DNA of 64,000 nucleotides from Amoebidium appalachense (GCA_963693365.1 CAVNZM010000004.1:5456001-5520000), one strand, 5' to 3'; positions 1 to 38,704 are shown, counted from the stretch's first letter. Notes: generated by a model from the sequence alone, not told the origin. Numbers and translations: made by a program.

Positions 1-815
<815 letters not shown>

Positions 816-1550
816 AACAGTGACGTTCTGGCAAGTTTCCTTCCCGTTTTATGGTGTCGTTTCTTTGGTGTTTCCGCTTTGTTTGGACCACGAAGGCGGG
901 AAGACTTCTTGCTGGTCAGGCACTTTTTGGGGAGGTTTCTGATTGGTTTATCCGAGCCAACCAGTGCGCTTCTCGTGAAAAGAGTAAGACTGTGATAACT
1001 AGCAAATCAAGTCAAAATAAAGTGAAAGAAGTTACAAAATAACCAAATTAGATAAGATTAAACTAATTAAATTAGAGTATAACGATGAGTCTATGTCCGC
1101 TTTGAATTCCTTGGATTTTCGTCGACTTGGCGTTGCGCGGTTGCTATATTTGGCAGACAAAGCCCTGCCCCTGACATCGATACAATACTTATCTTCCATA
1201 AACGCGACCAGCTACACATACATACATAGCCTACAAACTAACGTACTCATTTTCTATGCGGGTGCAGGGGTACTTCTGTGCCAAGCCTATATTTTCTTAA
1301 TCTGTTGCGAGCATCCGGGCCCTGGTCGTGTTCACGCCATCACGCCAAGTTAGTAGCGTGATCTGCAATGCTCTTTGAGCTTTTGCAATTTTACATCGGC
1401 TGTTCGCTTTAGGGGCAATCATGATTCGCGTACAGAATCGTCGAGTATTTGAATTGACGATTGGTTAGATCTAATGTGCGACCCCTCTCTATCTGCAGCT
1501 GAGGCGCCGGCTGCCAGTGTCCCGTTGAAGGCTTTGAGTCAGCTTGAGTC
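816..1550. other. Intergenic, no gene seen
   Basis: Mixed-composition sequence upstream of the GH13 promoter. Short open frames occur on both strands, but none has a recognisable domain, splice-compatible structure or promoter. Confidence 0.6.
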
Positions 1551-1570
1551 CCCTCCCCCCCCCCCCCCCT

Positions 1571-1653
<83 letters not shown>

Positions 1654-1726
1654 GATTGCGATCGCTTGCTCTCTCTCTCTACCTTAGGCTCTCTCTCTCA
1701 CAGGCTCTGTCTCTCTCCCTCCCCTT

Positions 1727-1757
<31 letters not shown>

Positions 1758-1901
1758 AGGCTCCCTCCCTCCTCCCTCTCTCTCCCCCCTCCCCCCGCCC
1801 CACCGCGGTCTCCCCCCGGGCCGCCCTACCTCCCCTCCTCCATCTCTCACTCCCTCTTCCCGCCGTGATCCCCCTCTCCCTCCCCTCCTCTCTGAGCCTC
1901 T

Positions 1902-1980
<79 letters not shown>

Positions 1981-2207
1981 CCCTATCTCTCTCTCTCTCT
2001 CTGTGTGTGTGTCTTCCTCCTCCATTCCGGATCTTTTGCATCTCCCTCTCTCACAAGTACTCCCCCTCCCCTCCCCCCCCGGTCTGCCCTCGGGCCTTCC
2101 TCCCTCCCTCCCTCCATCTCTCACTCCCTCTTCCCCCCGTGATCCCCCCCCCCCCTCCCCTCCTCTTGGTCTCTCTCTCTCTCTCCTGAGTCTCCCTCTC
2201 CCTCCCT

Positions 2208-2249
<42 letters not shown>

Positions 2250-2262
2250 TCCTCTTTAAAAT
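1551..2262. repeat. C-tract and (CT)n pyrimidine array, about 700 bp
   Basis: Pure C runs (about 1553-1600 and 1728-1755), (CT)n runs (about 1601-1650, 1900-1976, 2216-2242) and CCCT-rich degenerate sequence alternate here. Almost every base on the plus strand is a pyrimidine, so the strand is a long homopyrimidine/homopurine tract able to form triplex DNA. Open frames rich in Ser/Leu/Pro here are artefacts. Confidence 0.95.
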
Positions 2263-2439
2263 TTTCTGGATCCGCGTATGTCTCTGAGACTCCCTCTCCC
2301 TCTCTCAATCCCACCCCCTGCCCCGGCCGGCGCCCCGGCACATACAATTTCTAAGTTCAGCTTTTTCTTTCTCTCTCTTTTTTTCGTTGTGTGTAAATGT
2401 GCACGTGCACACGTGAGTGGATATCAGTATGGGTATGTG

Positions 2440-2452
2440 TGTACATGTGTGT

Positions 2453-2524
<72 letters not shown>

Positions 2525-2530
2525 GTGTGA
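2440..2530. repeat. (GT)n microsatellite
   Basis: A near-perfect GT array (about 2455-2520) ending in a short G-rich run. A second, interrupted GTGTGA array lies at about 2728-2807. Confidence 0.95.
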
Positions 2531-3145
2531 GGGGAGGAGGGGGGAGGCAACCACACACAAAACCACTTCTTTTACATATCAAGCCGAGACATTACCAAAA
2601 ACAAACGAACGATCGACAGTAGCATTGTTTATTTTTGCTGTTTCATGATGAATAATATAGTAGGTTGAAAAGTTATTCTAGTCATAACACATTTCTTTCC
2701 TAAGAACCGAGAGTATGCATGCGCATGCTGTTTGTGTGTGTGTGTGAGTGTGTGTGTGAGTGTGTGTGTGAGTGTGTGTGAGTGTGTGTGTGTGTAGGTG
2801 TCTTGTGTGTGTTATACGTGATTGTGAGTGAGTGGTGTTCGACACCTGGATTGCATCATACATCACTCCATGGCGACAAATCCACAAGACTATTTTATAC
2901 ACAAAAAACTCCCAAACTCTACAAACCTTTTGGGAAAAAACCCAATACAAGACACACACGCAGGCACATGTTACCATTAGTCTGTCACATTTAAGCCAGA
3001 ACATACATAGATGACATGTCGAAAGGCTTACACACTTTAAAACCTGAACATCAACCAACCAAAGTAAATAAAATTTTAACCCTACAACATTGAAATACTG
3101 ACAGATAAACATTCATGCATTCTATTGTTACATGTGCCCTTTTGT

Positions 3146-3185
<40 letters not shown>

Positions 3186-3248
3186 GCACACACACACACA
3201 CACTTTTCCTAACCCAGTTTTTTATCATCATACTCTTAAATTCTACTA
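2531..3248. other. Downstream flank of CTNNBL1 (3' end side)
   Basis: This lies 3' of the CTNNBL1 stop codon, which is at 3251-3249 on the minus strand. It holds a C tract (about 3150-3183) with a short CA run just past the stop, and the interrupted GT repeat. TTTATT at about 2629 would be a minus-strand AATAAA, but it is 600 bases from the stop and is only a weak candidate for the polyadenylation signal. No other gene is seen. Confidence 0.5.
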
Positions 3249-17520
<14,272 letters not shown>

Positions 17521-18487
17521 GGTTTATATGGGCAGCAAGAACTTATACAACGCCGATGTTAGTGCTGATGTTGGTATACTTAACACGCGAGTTTCTGGTG
17601 TGGTTTACTAGGGACCTTGTGAAAGGAATGAAGGATGTGGGTGGTGTGGTGATCGTGGCGTACCACAGACTGGTAAGATGCGACGCCAAATTCGAGAACA
17701 GCCGGTATAATACTAAACAGAGGAGGCCAAGGAAATTCCCGCTAAAGGAATACTAACAAAAGAGCCCTCCTAGATGCCCAATGAGGACAAATATAACATT
17801 CAACATCAGCCCACTCCGTTTCCTTTAGCTACCGGCGTCTGTCTGTCTGTCTCCAGTCATTCTGAAGTGGCTCAACTTTCCGGGTCGAGTCGAAGCAAGT
17901 CTCTCGAGTCATTTGAACCTGCAGGGAAAACCGACCCGCTGGCGATACCCGAACCGAAAACCCCCGACAACCATCATTCTGATTGGTGGAAGTGGCCCAT
18001 CAGTGGTGCGCCGGCGGCAGCGCTCTAGTCCGCATGTGTATGACGTCACATTATACTTAAAAGGACTTGGAATCTAGAATACGATGCTATCTACAATATA
18101 TATAGAGTGAGGGTTCGACGGTGTCAGACTCGCGGTGCCCGTTGCATGCATGATACGCGAAAACAAGGGAAGGAAGAAAGTTTTGTAGAAAAAGGGGCAT
18201 GTTTTTTCCTTCTTCTTGGGTATAGATCTAGTAATATCATTACGTTCAGAGTATAGGTGCCGTACTGTGGGAGGGGATAAATTGTATAGTTAAATTTTTT
18301 TTTGGAAAGTAAGCAGATTTGGGCTTAGTTTTTTTTTAACAAAGTCGGTCGATAAAGAGAGGGAGATAGTGGGTGTCCTCTATCTCCAACAGGTGTTATT
18401 TTATCCAGTACTAGTTACGGTGTAACAAATCACATCTATCGAACTGAGGAGCCGGGTAACTCCGTCCAGTTTACTACATAATTCAAC
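17521..18487. promoter_or_regulatory. Head-to-head promoter region of CTNNBL1 and septin
   Basis: The two start codons point away from each other across 967 bp free of long microsatellites, unlike everything around it. A perfect CRE palindrome TGACGTCA lies at 18041-18048, an inverted CCAAT box (GATTGGTGG) at 17981-17989 and an AT-rich TTATACTTAAAAG at 18051-18063. These suggest a compact bidirectional promoter nearer to the septin start. Short open frames here look non-coding. Confidence 0.55.
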
Positions 18488-29767
<11,280 letters not shown>

Positions 29768-32014
29768 TTTTAAAACCCCACCCGTAAAACCACGACAAGC
29801 CCATTACCTGTGTTACGTCACCTAATATGCGACATTTATAGTTTTGGACTTGAGTCACATCACCTAAGGTCCTCATGACTGATTATTTATTATGTGGGCG
29901 TTGTAGGGTTCAGGCCATTCTACCCTAAAGGCTGGGCTAGAACAAAACACGTAAAATCCTTGTACAATTTCTACGATGTTACTAATTGTTTGGTTGATTT
30001 AGTCTGGGCCCGTGCTATGCTGCCAGCGGGTCATGTTGGCAGAACTGTAGCTCCTTAGTATGTAGGTTTTGTGTTGGTCAGTTCTGGTCGGGAAAACTTA
30101 GCAACCTTTAGCCACAACTGTCGTAAAGGTTGCTATCTCATGCACTGTATATGTGCAAGATAGGTCAATCTCATGCTCTGTATATGTGCAAGATAGGTCA
30201 GGCTCGTGCTCTGTTTTGTGCCAGCTATTATTTGGGATGTTTGGTTTTTGGCGATGTCTTGGATTTGTTTGCTTGATCTTTTGCAGGTGCTCGTAGTCCA
30301 ATACAGGTTACAAGAAAGTGTGGTTTTGCACTTTTACTTTAGTAAGTGGGATGTGGGAACGTGATGTGATCTTGGTAGTTCATTCGTACCAAGTATACAA
30401 AGATGCTAAGTTGTATACAATAATGCTAAATATGTACGACAGTCAGCATTCGTGCATTCAAGTGAAGTTCAAAAACCCTCCTGTGATGAGAACAGGCCTA
30501 GGGAGGCCTAGAGCGACTCTGCGGCTGCAACGAACGTTCAACCAGATTGAGCTCAGGCTGCCTTGTTGCTTCAAGGCCTCGTACGCGTGATAGCCTTCCG
30601 ATGTTTTCCGGCAGTGACCAAGGATGATGCGAAATGATGTCAATTTTGCTACTGCTCCATAGTGTTGCTGGAAAAGGATCGTTTGCTCTAACGTTAGCTG
30701 TACAGTGTATGTACAAGCGCATATATGCGCCAAAGTTTTATGACCGTCGGCCCACCATGCGTATCTAACTGTGCTAAGCACGTGACTTACACAATCGCTG
30801 ATGATTGCTGAACACGGCAGAATGACTACACGCGTGCCCAAAGCATTTACCTATTCAACCTTATAAAAGTTAGCCTTGCCTAAAGGGGCACTGCTTACCA
30901 GCATACTTGCTTCAGTATGTATGTACAGTATGTATATGTACTGCACAAACTTCCTTCGCACCCCTACCATCACATTGTGCGCACGTGAAAAATACTGTAA
31001 TGACCAATATTAATTGCAAGAAAGTTTGTCACACGACCGTCACAAAAGCCGCGCATTCCGGGACAAGAAACCAAGGGCATAACGTTCCTTTTGCGCATAC
31101 CTGTAGTTATATCGACCAATCAAAGCAGCGCTAAGCCGACAACGATTCTTCGGTGATAAAGGTGTGTCCCTAGTAGCATAAAGTCGGCAAAAATGTTGAA
31201 TTTGCTCAATGATTTTCTGGATCACTTGAGGTTCAATGCGCCTGTAAATTTGAAAAAGCAGAGGCTTATATTATGTCGGTGGTCACGGTTTATAACCGCA
31301 CATCTGGAATGCGTGGCTGATAAAAAAACAGGTGAGCGCACCCACGAGGCTCTATAGCTATAGTCACGATCGACACTTCTTTGGCACTTCAGACAGAGTT
31401 AGAGTGAGTTCATGAAAGAGTCTAAAATCGAAAAACACCGTTTGTTTGTTCACTAAGTATACATGCCACCAATGTTTCTACTTTTCTTCTCCTCTTAGAC
31501 CTTGAAACGCTGATGAAGCGTGTTTGCTGGAGTCAGTTAGAAAGTCTTAGACGAAGAGCCAAAAACATCGTCATCGAGCACAGAACGAGTATTAGCTTTT
31601 CAAAGTGCAGGTTTTTAGTGTTTGCATCGTGGATCCCAGAGTGTCGTGATAAGTAATGCTATGTTCCTATGGTTCGGGAACGCTTGTTTCTTCACTTCTA
31701 ATCCAGCCCCTTCCAACCAACCTTTCACCCTATACTGAGGGCAGCCCACAGAGTGGCAAGTTCGTTTGGCAATCCACTGGCAGTTTTATCCTACAAGTTT
31801 CAACGAACTAAAAGCCTCGGAGAAAAAGAAAGCCCAAATCTATCGTTCACGATCGCATGTGGCCGCTCCTCAATACATGCACCTTCTCTACACAACCAAC
31901 CACTGCTCCCTCCTTTTCTGCACCACCGTGTACGACCGTCGAAGCTATGTTGCAGTAGAACACCTTTTAAAACAGAGTCGCTCCCAGCCCTGAATCGTTA
32001 AAACACAACCAAAA
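29768..32014. other. Intergenic: septin 3' flank and upstream region of the first cysteine-rich gene
   Basis: Low in microsatellites. Contains an 11-bp perfect inverted repeat (AGCAACCTTTA, 30100-30110 with 30124-30134) and a 33-bp tandem duplication (30137-30202). No canonical AATAAA close to the septin stop was found. Short open frames (for example around 30318-30590) have no recognisable domain. Confidence 0.5.
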
Positions 32015-32530
32015 ATGATTTCCCCAAGACGAAAATTTACACCCCTTTGCAGTATCTTCCTTTGTCCATTCCTCCTTCCCTTCATGTCACCGGTGCTTAT
32101 TCAAGCTCAAGCATCACTTTCACTCATTGGCATTGTTCTTCGAATGGCAGGGGGTCAGTATGAGACGGACTGCTTTCGCTGGATAGCGGGCACGAGCGGG
32201 CCTTGCCCACGATGCTTCCACGGATTTGTACCCACACAACCATTTTTTACTATAAACAAGATCAAATGGGGATGCGTGTTGAAATGTGCCGCCGACGTCG
32301 GTAAGCGTGCACCTAACCAAGCGTGGAGGTGTCCCGCTTTTGATGGGGAAACGGGACCGTGCCTAAGGCAGGTCATGGAACTAGCCAATGGGTTGGATAT
32401 TTTTGAAGCAACCCCACCATTGAATGATGCGAGCAATGATGGGAATGTCGCGATGGTCAACGAGGTCACTGAGAGGTTGTGTAAGGTTGCGGCACCATTT
32501 GGTGGTTGCTCTGGTATTATTGTTTGCTAG
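32015..32530 (+). CDS. Secreted ten-cysteine protein, unknown family, member 1
   Basis: Intronless 171-codon gene. Residues 1 to about 33 form a signal peptide (basic start, hydrophobic core LCSIFLCPFLLPF, cleavage inferred near QAQA). The mature part has ten cysteines (53, 64, 67, 87, 91, 106, 116, 156, 165, 171) and ends on the last one. The copy at 47294-47782 has the same spacing apart from one residue and about half its residues identical, including SLSL-GI-LRMAG, CFRW, SGPCP-CF-GF and IKWGC. Five disulphides are inferred, so an extracellular, wall or toxin-like, adhesive or inhibitor role is possible, but I recognise no known family. ATTAAA at 32672-32677 is a likely polyadenylation signal. 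No TATA box is evident. Confidence 0.82.
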   Translation: MISPRRKFTPLCSIFLCPFLLPFMSPVLIQAQASLSLIGIVLRMAGGQYETDCFRWIAGTSGPCPRCFHGFVPTQPFFTINKIKWGCVLKCAADVGKRAPNQAWRCPAFDGETGPCLRQVMELANGLDIFEATPPLNDASNDGNVAMVNEVTERLCKVAAPFGGCSGIIVC

Positions 32531-32671
32531 CGAGACTCTTCTCCATTCCGAAGAAAAAAATTTTGTGATGTTTTTACTTTATGCGTCCTTTTAGGCCCTT
32601 TCTGCGGTATTTGGTGAGAGCTGTGCCATCTCTCTCCTCCTCTTCTAATGGTTGGATGAATGCATCTTGAA

Positions 32672-32677
32672 ATTAAA
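32672..32677 (+). terminator. Polyadenylation signal ATTAAA of the first cysteine-rich gene
   Basis: ATTAAAGGAT lies 142 bases after the stop. The same ten bases follow the coiled-coil gene at 63535. Confidence 0.5.
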
Positions 32678-32998
32678 GGATGTTCGTATGTATGCGTTTC
32701 TCTTTTTTTCCTTTTTAAGTTCGGTCTTTTCAAGATAGAAACAAATTGGAAAACATGCTCAGCTGCCTACTTCTTACCAGTGGTAATCCATGTCATTGAA
32801 TGCTCTCATAGTCCTCAGGTTTGCTGTACATCATGATCACGGTGTGCCATATAAAGTACACTGGCATGTACATACACCAAACCTTTTATACTACTAATTA
32901 TCACAGAAGTATAATACTTATGTTTTATGGCATTGCAGTCATGGATCAGGCGGGAGGCAATGTGTGGGGGCCTGCACGTGTCTCTCTCTGTGTGTCGT

Positions 32999-33035
<37 letters not shown>

Positions 33036-33340
33036 GTGTGAATTTTAGCACGAGTGCGCGCGTGTAGGTGTGTCACGGTATGCGTGTGATGTCAACCCTA
33101 TATGTACTTATGTGCCCTATTCTACTGAATGCTTGAGTATTTGTTCGTGTGTGCCAGCACCTACATAGTACTTATTGCAACATGTGGCGTGGTTACGCTT
33201 CAAGTTTTACATATGGTCACCCAGGAACAGTTGGCCTGTGTGTATTAGTGCACGTGGGAAGACGTTTGGGGGGAGGTGGAAAGGGATGGAGAGGCCCGAG
33301 AGGGGGGAGGGGGGAAGAGCTGATATTCCTACTAGCCCTC
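32678..33340. other. Intergenic, no gene seen
   Basis: Unique sequence with one short GT run (about 33004-33035). Confidence 0.5.
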
Positions 33341-33480
33341 CCCCCTCCCCTCCCCCCCTCACGGCTGCCCCCCCCCCCCCCCCCCCCCCCCCTCCTCCCA
33401 GCTAGATCCCCCCTCTCCCCATCCCGCCCCCTCAGGGCCCCTCCCCCCTCCGGGCCCCTCTCCCCTCCCCGGTAGTCCGA
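33341..33480. repeat. C-rich degenerate tract
   Basis: CCCCTCC-type sequence with a C run at about 33370-33392. Confidence 0.9.
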
Positions 33481-33857
33481 GCCCTTTTGTCCCTTAAGGC
33501 GCCAGATCCACCCATCATGATCCATATATGTGTAGGAAATCAAATGGCCGCATGGAAAGAAAAAATCATTTGGCTTGCTCCCCCAATTAGAGTTAATGGG
33601 GGTTTCTTTTAGAGATCCGGGTCGAGTCAGACCCGACAGCAATTTACGCTTTGTGATTGGTGGTATGCGCACCACACAGCATTTTGGCCAGACCCGAAAG
33701 GGCCCATAAATTGGCCCAAAAGAAAGAGCCTTTGATCAGATCATTTCAACTGGTTGCAACTGTGGGCCTGGTCCCGGGGATGCAAGATAGTATTACTCGT
33801 AGGCTATGTTTACAAATGCCGCCACACCGTGTCTATCAGTGAGTGTATGTGTCAAAG

Positions 33858-33883
33858 TGTGTGTGTGTGTGTGTGTGTGTCAC

Positions 33884-33943
<60 letters not shown>

Positions 33944-34103
33944 GGGGGGGGGGTGGGTGGGTGGGTGGGTGGGTGGGTGGGTGGGTGGGTGGGTGGGTGG
34001 GTGGGTGGGTGGGTGGGTGGGTGTGTGTGTGTGTGTGTTTGTGTGTGTGTGTATGTCGGTGTCGGTGTGCGTGTGCGCATTTGGAGGGGCCCGGACTCGG
34101 AGG

Positions 34104-34134
<31 letters not shown>
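33858..34134. repeat. (GT)n, (GGGT)n and G tract
   Basis: GT array (about 33886-33942), a G run, then about 18 units of GGGT (33950-34021), more GT and a G tract (34106-34134). Every fourth position pattern G3 makes this an excellent G-quadruplex substrate. Confidence 0.95.
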
Positions 34135-34137
<3 letters not shown>

Positions 34138-34379
34138 TGAAGGGCCCGGGGCTACCCCTGTGCTGATATATGGCTGGCTGCACCAATCGAAGTAATTGGT
34201 TTGCTACAGTGGACGAATCGTTGAGGCCTGAGCACTACTGAGCTAACCGATGAAGTAGTTTATGGCCTTACAGAAATGGCATGGAGAATCCACCAATAAA
34301 ATGGCTTATTTGATCTGTAAATAAAAAATTAAAAAAAGTCTAGATCTTCCTTCATGGCATGATTAGTCTTACTCGCTTG

Positions 34380-34422
34380 ATCCCCCTCCTCCCCCTCCCC
34401 TCCCCCCCCCCCCCCTCCGCCT

Positions 34423-34455
<33 letters not shown>

Positions 34456-34456
34456 C
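34380..34456. repeat. C tracts
   Basis: C runs at about 34400-34415 and 34425-34455 inside CCCCTCC-rich sequence. Confidence 0.9.
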
Positions 34457-34459
34457 CCG

Positions 34460-35600
34460 CCCAACCCCGCTTTGCGATCTCATAGGGCCTCAGCAAATAT
34501 TTCTTTTGATTTGCCAATGGGAAAATTCGAATTCTAAACGGCTCAGTATCAACGTCCTTTGGTTTGGCAATATTTCGTGTTCATTATTAGTACATATTGA
34601 TGAGCAAGCCAGTGGGCAGCAAGAAATCAATCTAACCACCTTAAAGAGCGAGAATGCATTGCATCAAATATCTGCGACTCCACCACAGTAGTTGTAGCTA
34701 GCTGTAGAGGTGTAGCACTGTGCTCCTGGCCCCAGGGATTACTGGGTGGTCTGAGTACAATAGTGCTCAGCCTCGGGGAGTGTCATCTACACATGGATAA
34801 CGGCAAGAACTTAGAAGTTGAGTTATACATATGTTTATTAGTTTGTTGTTGTTCGTTTCCTTTTCCATTTTTCCTTTCTTTCTTTCCCCTTTCCGTGTGC
34901 ACAGATACAGTATCGTTGGTCTGTGTACACACCGAGCCACTTGGCCCACGTACATGTAATGTTGTTTGCGTCTTTTACCCCTCTCCAATACTAAATTTAC
35001 ATGGTGCGTACGTGTCCGATAGTTGTCCAATCAGATCTCATTTAATTTCCCAAATATAGAAAGGTACATTCCTCCTTCCCATTCTTTTCCCATTCCATTC
35101 CTTTCTATCCTCATTCCTTTTCCTTCTTTTCCCACGACGTAGAATTGCTCTATGTTCCCCAGCTATAGGAATACTTATATTTAGACGTGTTTATATTAGG
35201 AACAGTATCATTATATGATGTGAGCTAATAGATATAAAATGGTTTCATTTATTTAACTTTAGTAAATCTTTCCGTGCTTTCATTAGAAGATTACGATTTA
35301 TCTTCTATGTGTCGACAGGTATTTGGATTTATTTGCCCTCATAGTTTTCGTTCTTTTGATTGGCTTAGCCTTTATCGGCTCCACATCTCTGTGTATAAAA
35401 AGGACTTCATCCTGAAATAAATATCAAGCAGTTGAAAACATTTCAAATGGTCTCAGAAACCGTTCCACCTCTCCGGTTGTGTTTTTCCTGTGTGTCTGTG
35501 TGTTGTGTATATCATAACACCCATCTGTGCACTCTGCTTCTCCGTTTACCCACACAAAACAACAGGGAGCCCCGGGTTGAAGTGTGTGTGAGTGTGTCAG
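34460..35600. other. Intergenic with an orphan promoter-like site
   Basis: Mostly unique, AT-rich. An inverted CCAAT box (GATTGGC, about 35359) followed by TATAAAAAGG (about 35394) looks like a core promoter, but no convincing gene starts downstream before GT/CT repeats begin at about 35580. Confidence 0.35.
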
Positions 35601-35619
35601 TTTGTGTGTGTGTGTATGT

Positions 35620-35672
<53 letters not shown>

Positions 35673-35995
35673 TACACGTGTGTCTTGGTGTGTGTGCGCG
35701 TGTGTGTATTTCTGGGTGCGTGTTTGTGCGTGTGTGGGCCGGTATGCCGACGGTGTGCTTGTGTGTGCGCGCACACACACACCTGTGGGTGTCCGCCTCG
35801 CTTGTTCAGGGCGGTGGGGTGGAGTGGTGTGTATGTGTGTGTGTGTGTGCATGGGGGTGGGGGAAGGGGGGGGGAGGGAGTGGGGGGAGGGTGGGAGGGA
35901 GGACGGGGGAGGAGGGGGAGGGGGGGAGGGGGGGAAGGGGGAAGGGGGCGGAGGGGGGCGGGAGGGTGCGGGAGGGGGGAGACCAAACTACTTTA
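35580..35995. repeat. GT / (CT)n / G-rich block
   Basis: GT-rich, then a CT array (35622-35655), GT again and a GGGA-rich stretch to 35985. Confidence 0.9.
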
Positions 35996-36167
35996 ACGGG
36001 TGATATGATTCCGAGATGGAGGCTATACTCAGTAAGGAGTTACATCAGGGATGATTAAGACCCCTTCTGCAGCCGGAGGCATAAAAAAGGGCCCGCCCAT
36101 CCACATTGATCAGCAAATCAATTTGCAGCGAGCTGAAGCGCTTTCAAGTTTTCTTCCAAAGGCCTAG

Positions 36168-36560
36168 GCAGAATTATTCTGCTAAAGGCAGAATTATTCT
36201 GCTAAAGGCGGGTTTGATCTGCCAAAATTTAAGCAGAAATAATTTGACGAATAATTAAAGAATTATTCTGCTGAAAGCAGAATCAATCTGCAAATGAAGA
36301 ACTTGGAAGTTAAAGTAAGATTGAAGTTCATGCCGCAAGGACTCAATCTGCTTTCTTGCAGAACAAGGCCTCTCTTAAATTTAGCAGATTCAATTGCTCG
36401 ACACAAGGCAAAACGATTCTTCTGCTCACAGCCGAATAATCCAGCTCTGAGCAGAAAAATACTACTTTTGCAGGACCGTAATTCTGCTTTTGCTAGATAA
36501 ATCTGCTAAATAATTCTGATATTTTGCAGTTATTAACTCTGTTTTCGGCGGAATATCAAC
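36168..36560. repeat. Cluster of GCAGAAT / ATTCTGC motifs
   Basis: Begins with a perfect 20-bp tandem duplication (36168-36187, 36188-36207) of a unit containing the near-palindrome GCAGAATTATTCTGC. About ten further GCAGAAT, ATTCTGC, CAGATT or AATCTGC sites in both orientations follow over 400 bp. There is no coding signal. It may be a degenerate satellite or a binding-site cluster. Confidence 0.6.
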
Positions 36561-36762
36561 GGCTCGGAGCAAGTTGATTCTGTTGGTGTGGTTGATCAAC
36601 TGCCAAGGCATGAGGCCAGCCCTGCACTGAGTCGTGGCCTCAACTCGTCGGACACACGGTGCCACCACGTGAAGATCATGCCATACTACATGCCACCAGT
36701 TTTAACATTTAGTATACCTTTCGATGTACCCGGAGGTCCGAGTCATGTGTGGATGACTGTGT

Positions 36763-36952
<190 letters not shown>

Positions 36953-37016
36953 GTGTTGTGTTGTGCGCATGATTGTGTGTGTACGTTTGTGTGTATGTGC
37001 ACGGTATTTTTCTGAA

Positions 37017-37352
<336 letters not shown>

Positions 37353-37554
37353 CTAGAGAGGTGACGTGTCATGTATAATACGTGGTAAATTTGGTAGTAG
37401 AGTCGTGTTTATTCACTTTGACGAGAATATACACGCACCAGGACGGAGCACCAGGCCCGGCCTACAACTCATATGTATACTTGTGTGTACCGTAGCAGCT
37501 TGCATACATACAGTGTGTGTGTTCAGTGTTTGCATATAATTAAAGGCGTGAACA

Positions 37555-37623
37555 GTGCAACAGAAGATTTGTCTGCAGACCACAGGAGGTGCAACGGAAG
37601 ATTTGTCTGCAGACCACAGGAGG
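37555..37623. repeat. 34-bp tandem duplication
   Basis: Two copies (37555 and 37589) of a unit containing AGATTTGTCTGCAGACCACA, one mismatch. Confidence 0.85.
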
Positions 37624-37764
37624 GGTCTTTGCACTCGGACAAAAGATACAAGATGTTTGTATGGCCGTACTACAGATGTTGTAGTAAAGATTTAACCGAG
37701 TCAAGTCTGCCTGATTTCTACCGGAACTGAAGCTTATATACCCAGGGCCAGGTCAGTAACCGGA

Positions 37765-37965
37765 TTCCGATTGGCTAACGGGCCGGTAATCTCAAAATGT
37801 ATTGACTGCTATTCTCTGATTGGCCGTTCAATACCATTGGTGGAGCGGAATTCCAAATTGATCAATGCAGCCTTCCTGGCTCTAGTCTCGAGTATAATAA
37901 TCTGTGTTTGAATATAAACACAATAATAAATCACATTGTACTAAACATTTGTATTTAAAATGGAG
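37765..37965 (+). promoter_or_regulatory. Orphan promoter-like segment with three inverted CCAAT boxes
   Basis: ATTGG occurs at 37770, 37819 and 37836, followed by AT-rich sequence and an ATG at 37960 opening only a 17-codon frame. No downstream gene was recognised. It may be the promoter of an unrecognised or lost gene, or chance. Confidence 0.25.
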
Positions 37966-38370
37966 GTGTCGTCGTCCCTAGTACGGGCTGCTTGTCTGCT
38001 GTACACTTGCTGTTGACCGGGCTGGGCCTTCACTTCTGCCGGACCGACGGGTAGAGCATAAGAGCTGCCGCAATACTGCCAAATTTTCGATCATACGAAT
38101 TTGAAGGAGATTTGGCGGTCCGTGCTTGCTGGTGATCACGGTCGGTTTCGAAAGATGTTGTATGACTGCAGGTTCTTGCCGTCCGTGCCCCCCCGGTCGT
38201 GTGCACAGACCCGGAAGATGTAAAGTAACATGTATACTATACACGTGTTCGTTGAAGCTGTGTACAGCTGTGGTCACTGTGATTGGCACACCTAGATCAT
38301 GTTTTCGTTGATTGGTGGACCTAAATTTCGTATTTGGTTCTCTCGATACCACTTTCGTGCAGTTATACAA

Positions 38371-38665
38371 CAAGAGGGAGGGAGGGAGGGAGAGAAGAGA
38401 GAGGGAGGGGGGGGGGGGGGGGGGGGGGGGAGGGAGGGAGGGAGAGTGACAGAGAGTGTGTGTGTGTGTGTGGGAGAAGGAGAGGGAGAGACTCCGGATG
38501 GAGGGAGCTCGAGGGAGAGAGCCGGAGAAGCAGGGGGGTCGGGGCGGAGGGGGAGAGGGGAGGGGGAGAGGGGGGGGGGGGGGGGGGTGAGAGAGCCTCG
38601 TGGGGAGAGGAGAGGGGGGAGAGTGTACAGAGAGAGAGAGAGAGATCTAGGGGGGGGGGGGGGGG

Positions 38666-38704
<39 letters not shown>

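Noticed and set aside
1474-2287. Long Ser/Leu/Pro-rich open frames
   Set aside because: They are translations of (CT)n and C tracts and have no codon structure independent of the repeat.
17774-18028. 84-codon frame in the CTNNBL1/septin promoter
   Set aside because: It overlaps the CCAAT box, has no domain and ends before any splice donor that would join septin.
30458-30590. GLGRPRATLRL read as a Tc1-type transposase motif
   Set aside because: No further transposase sequence, no inverted ends; a short chance match.
37978-38373. 131-codon minus-strand frame
   Set aside because: No domain, no promoter on that strand, no splice logic; not enough to call a gene.
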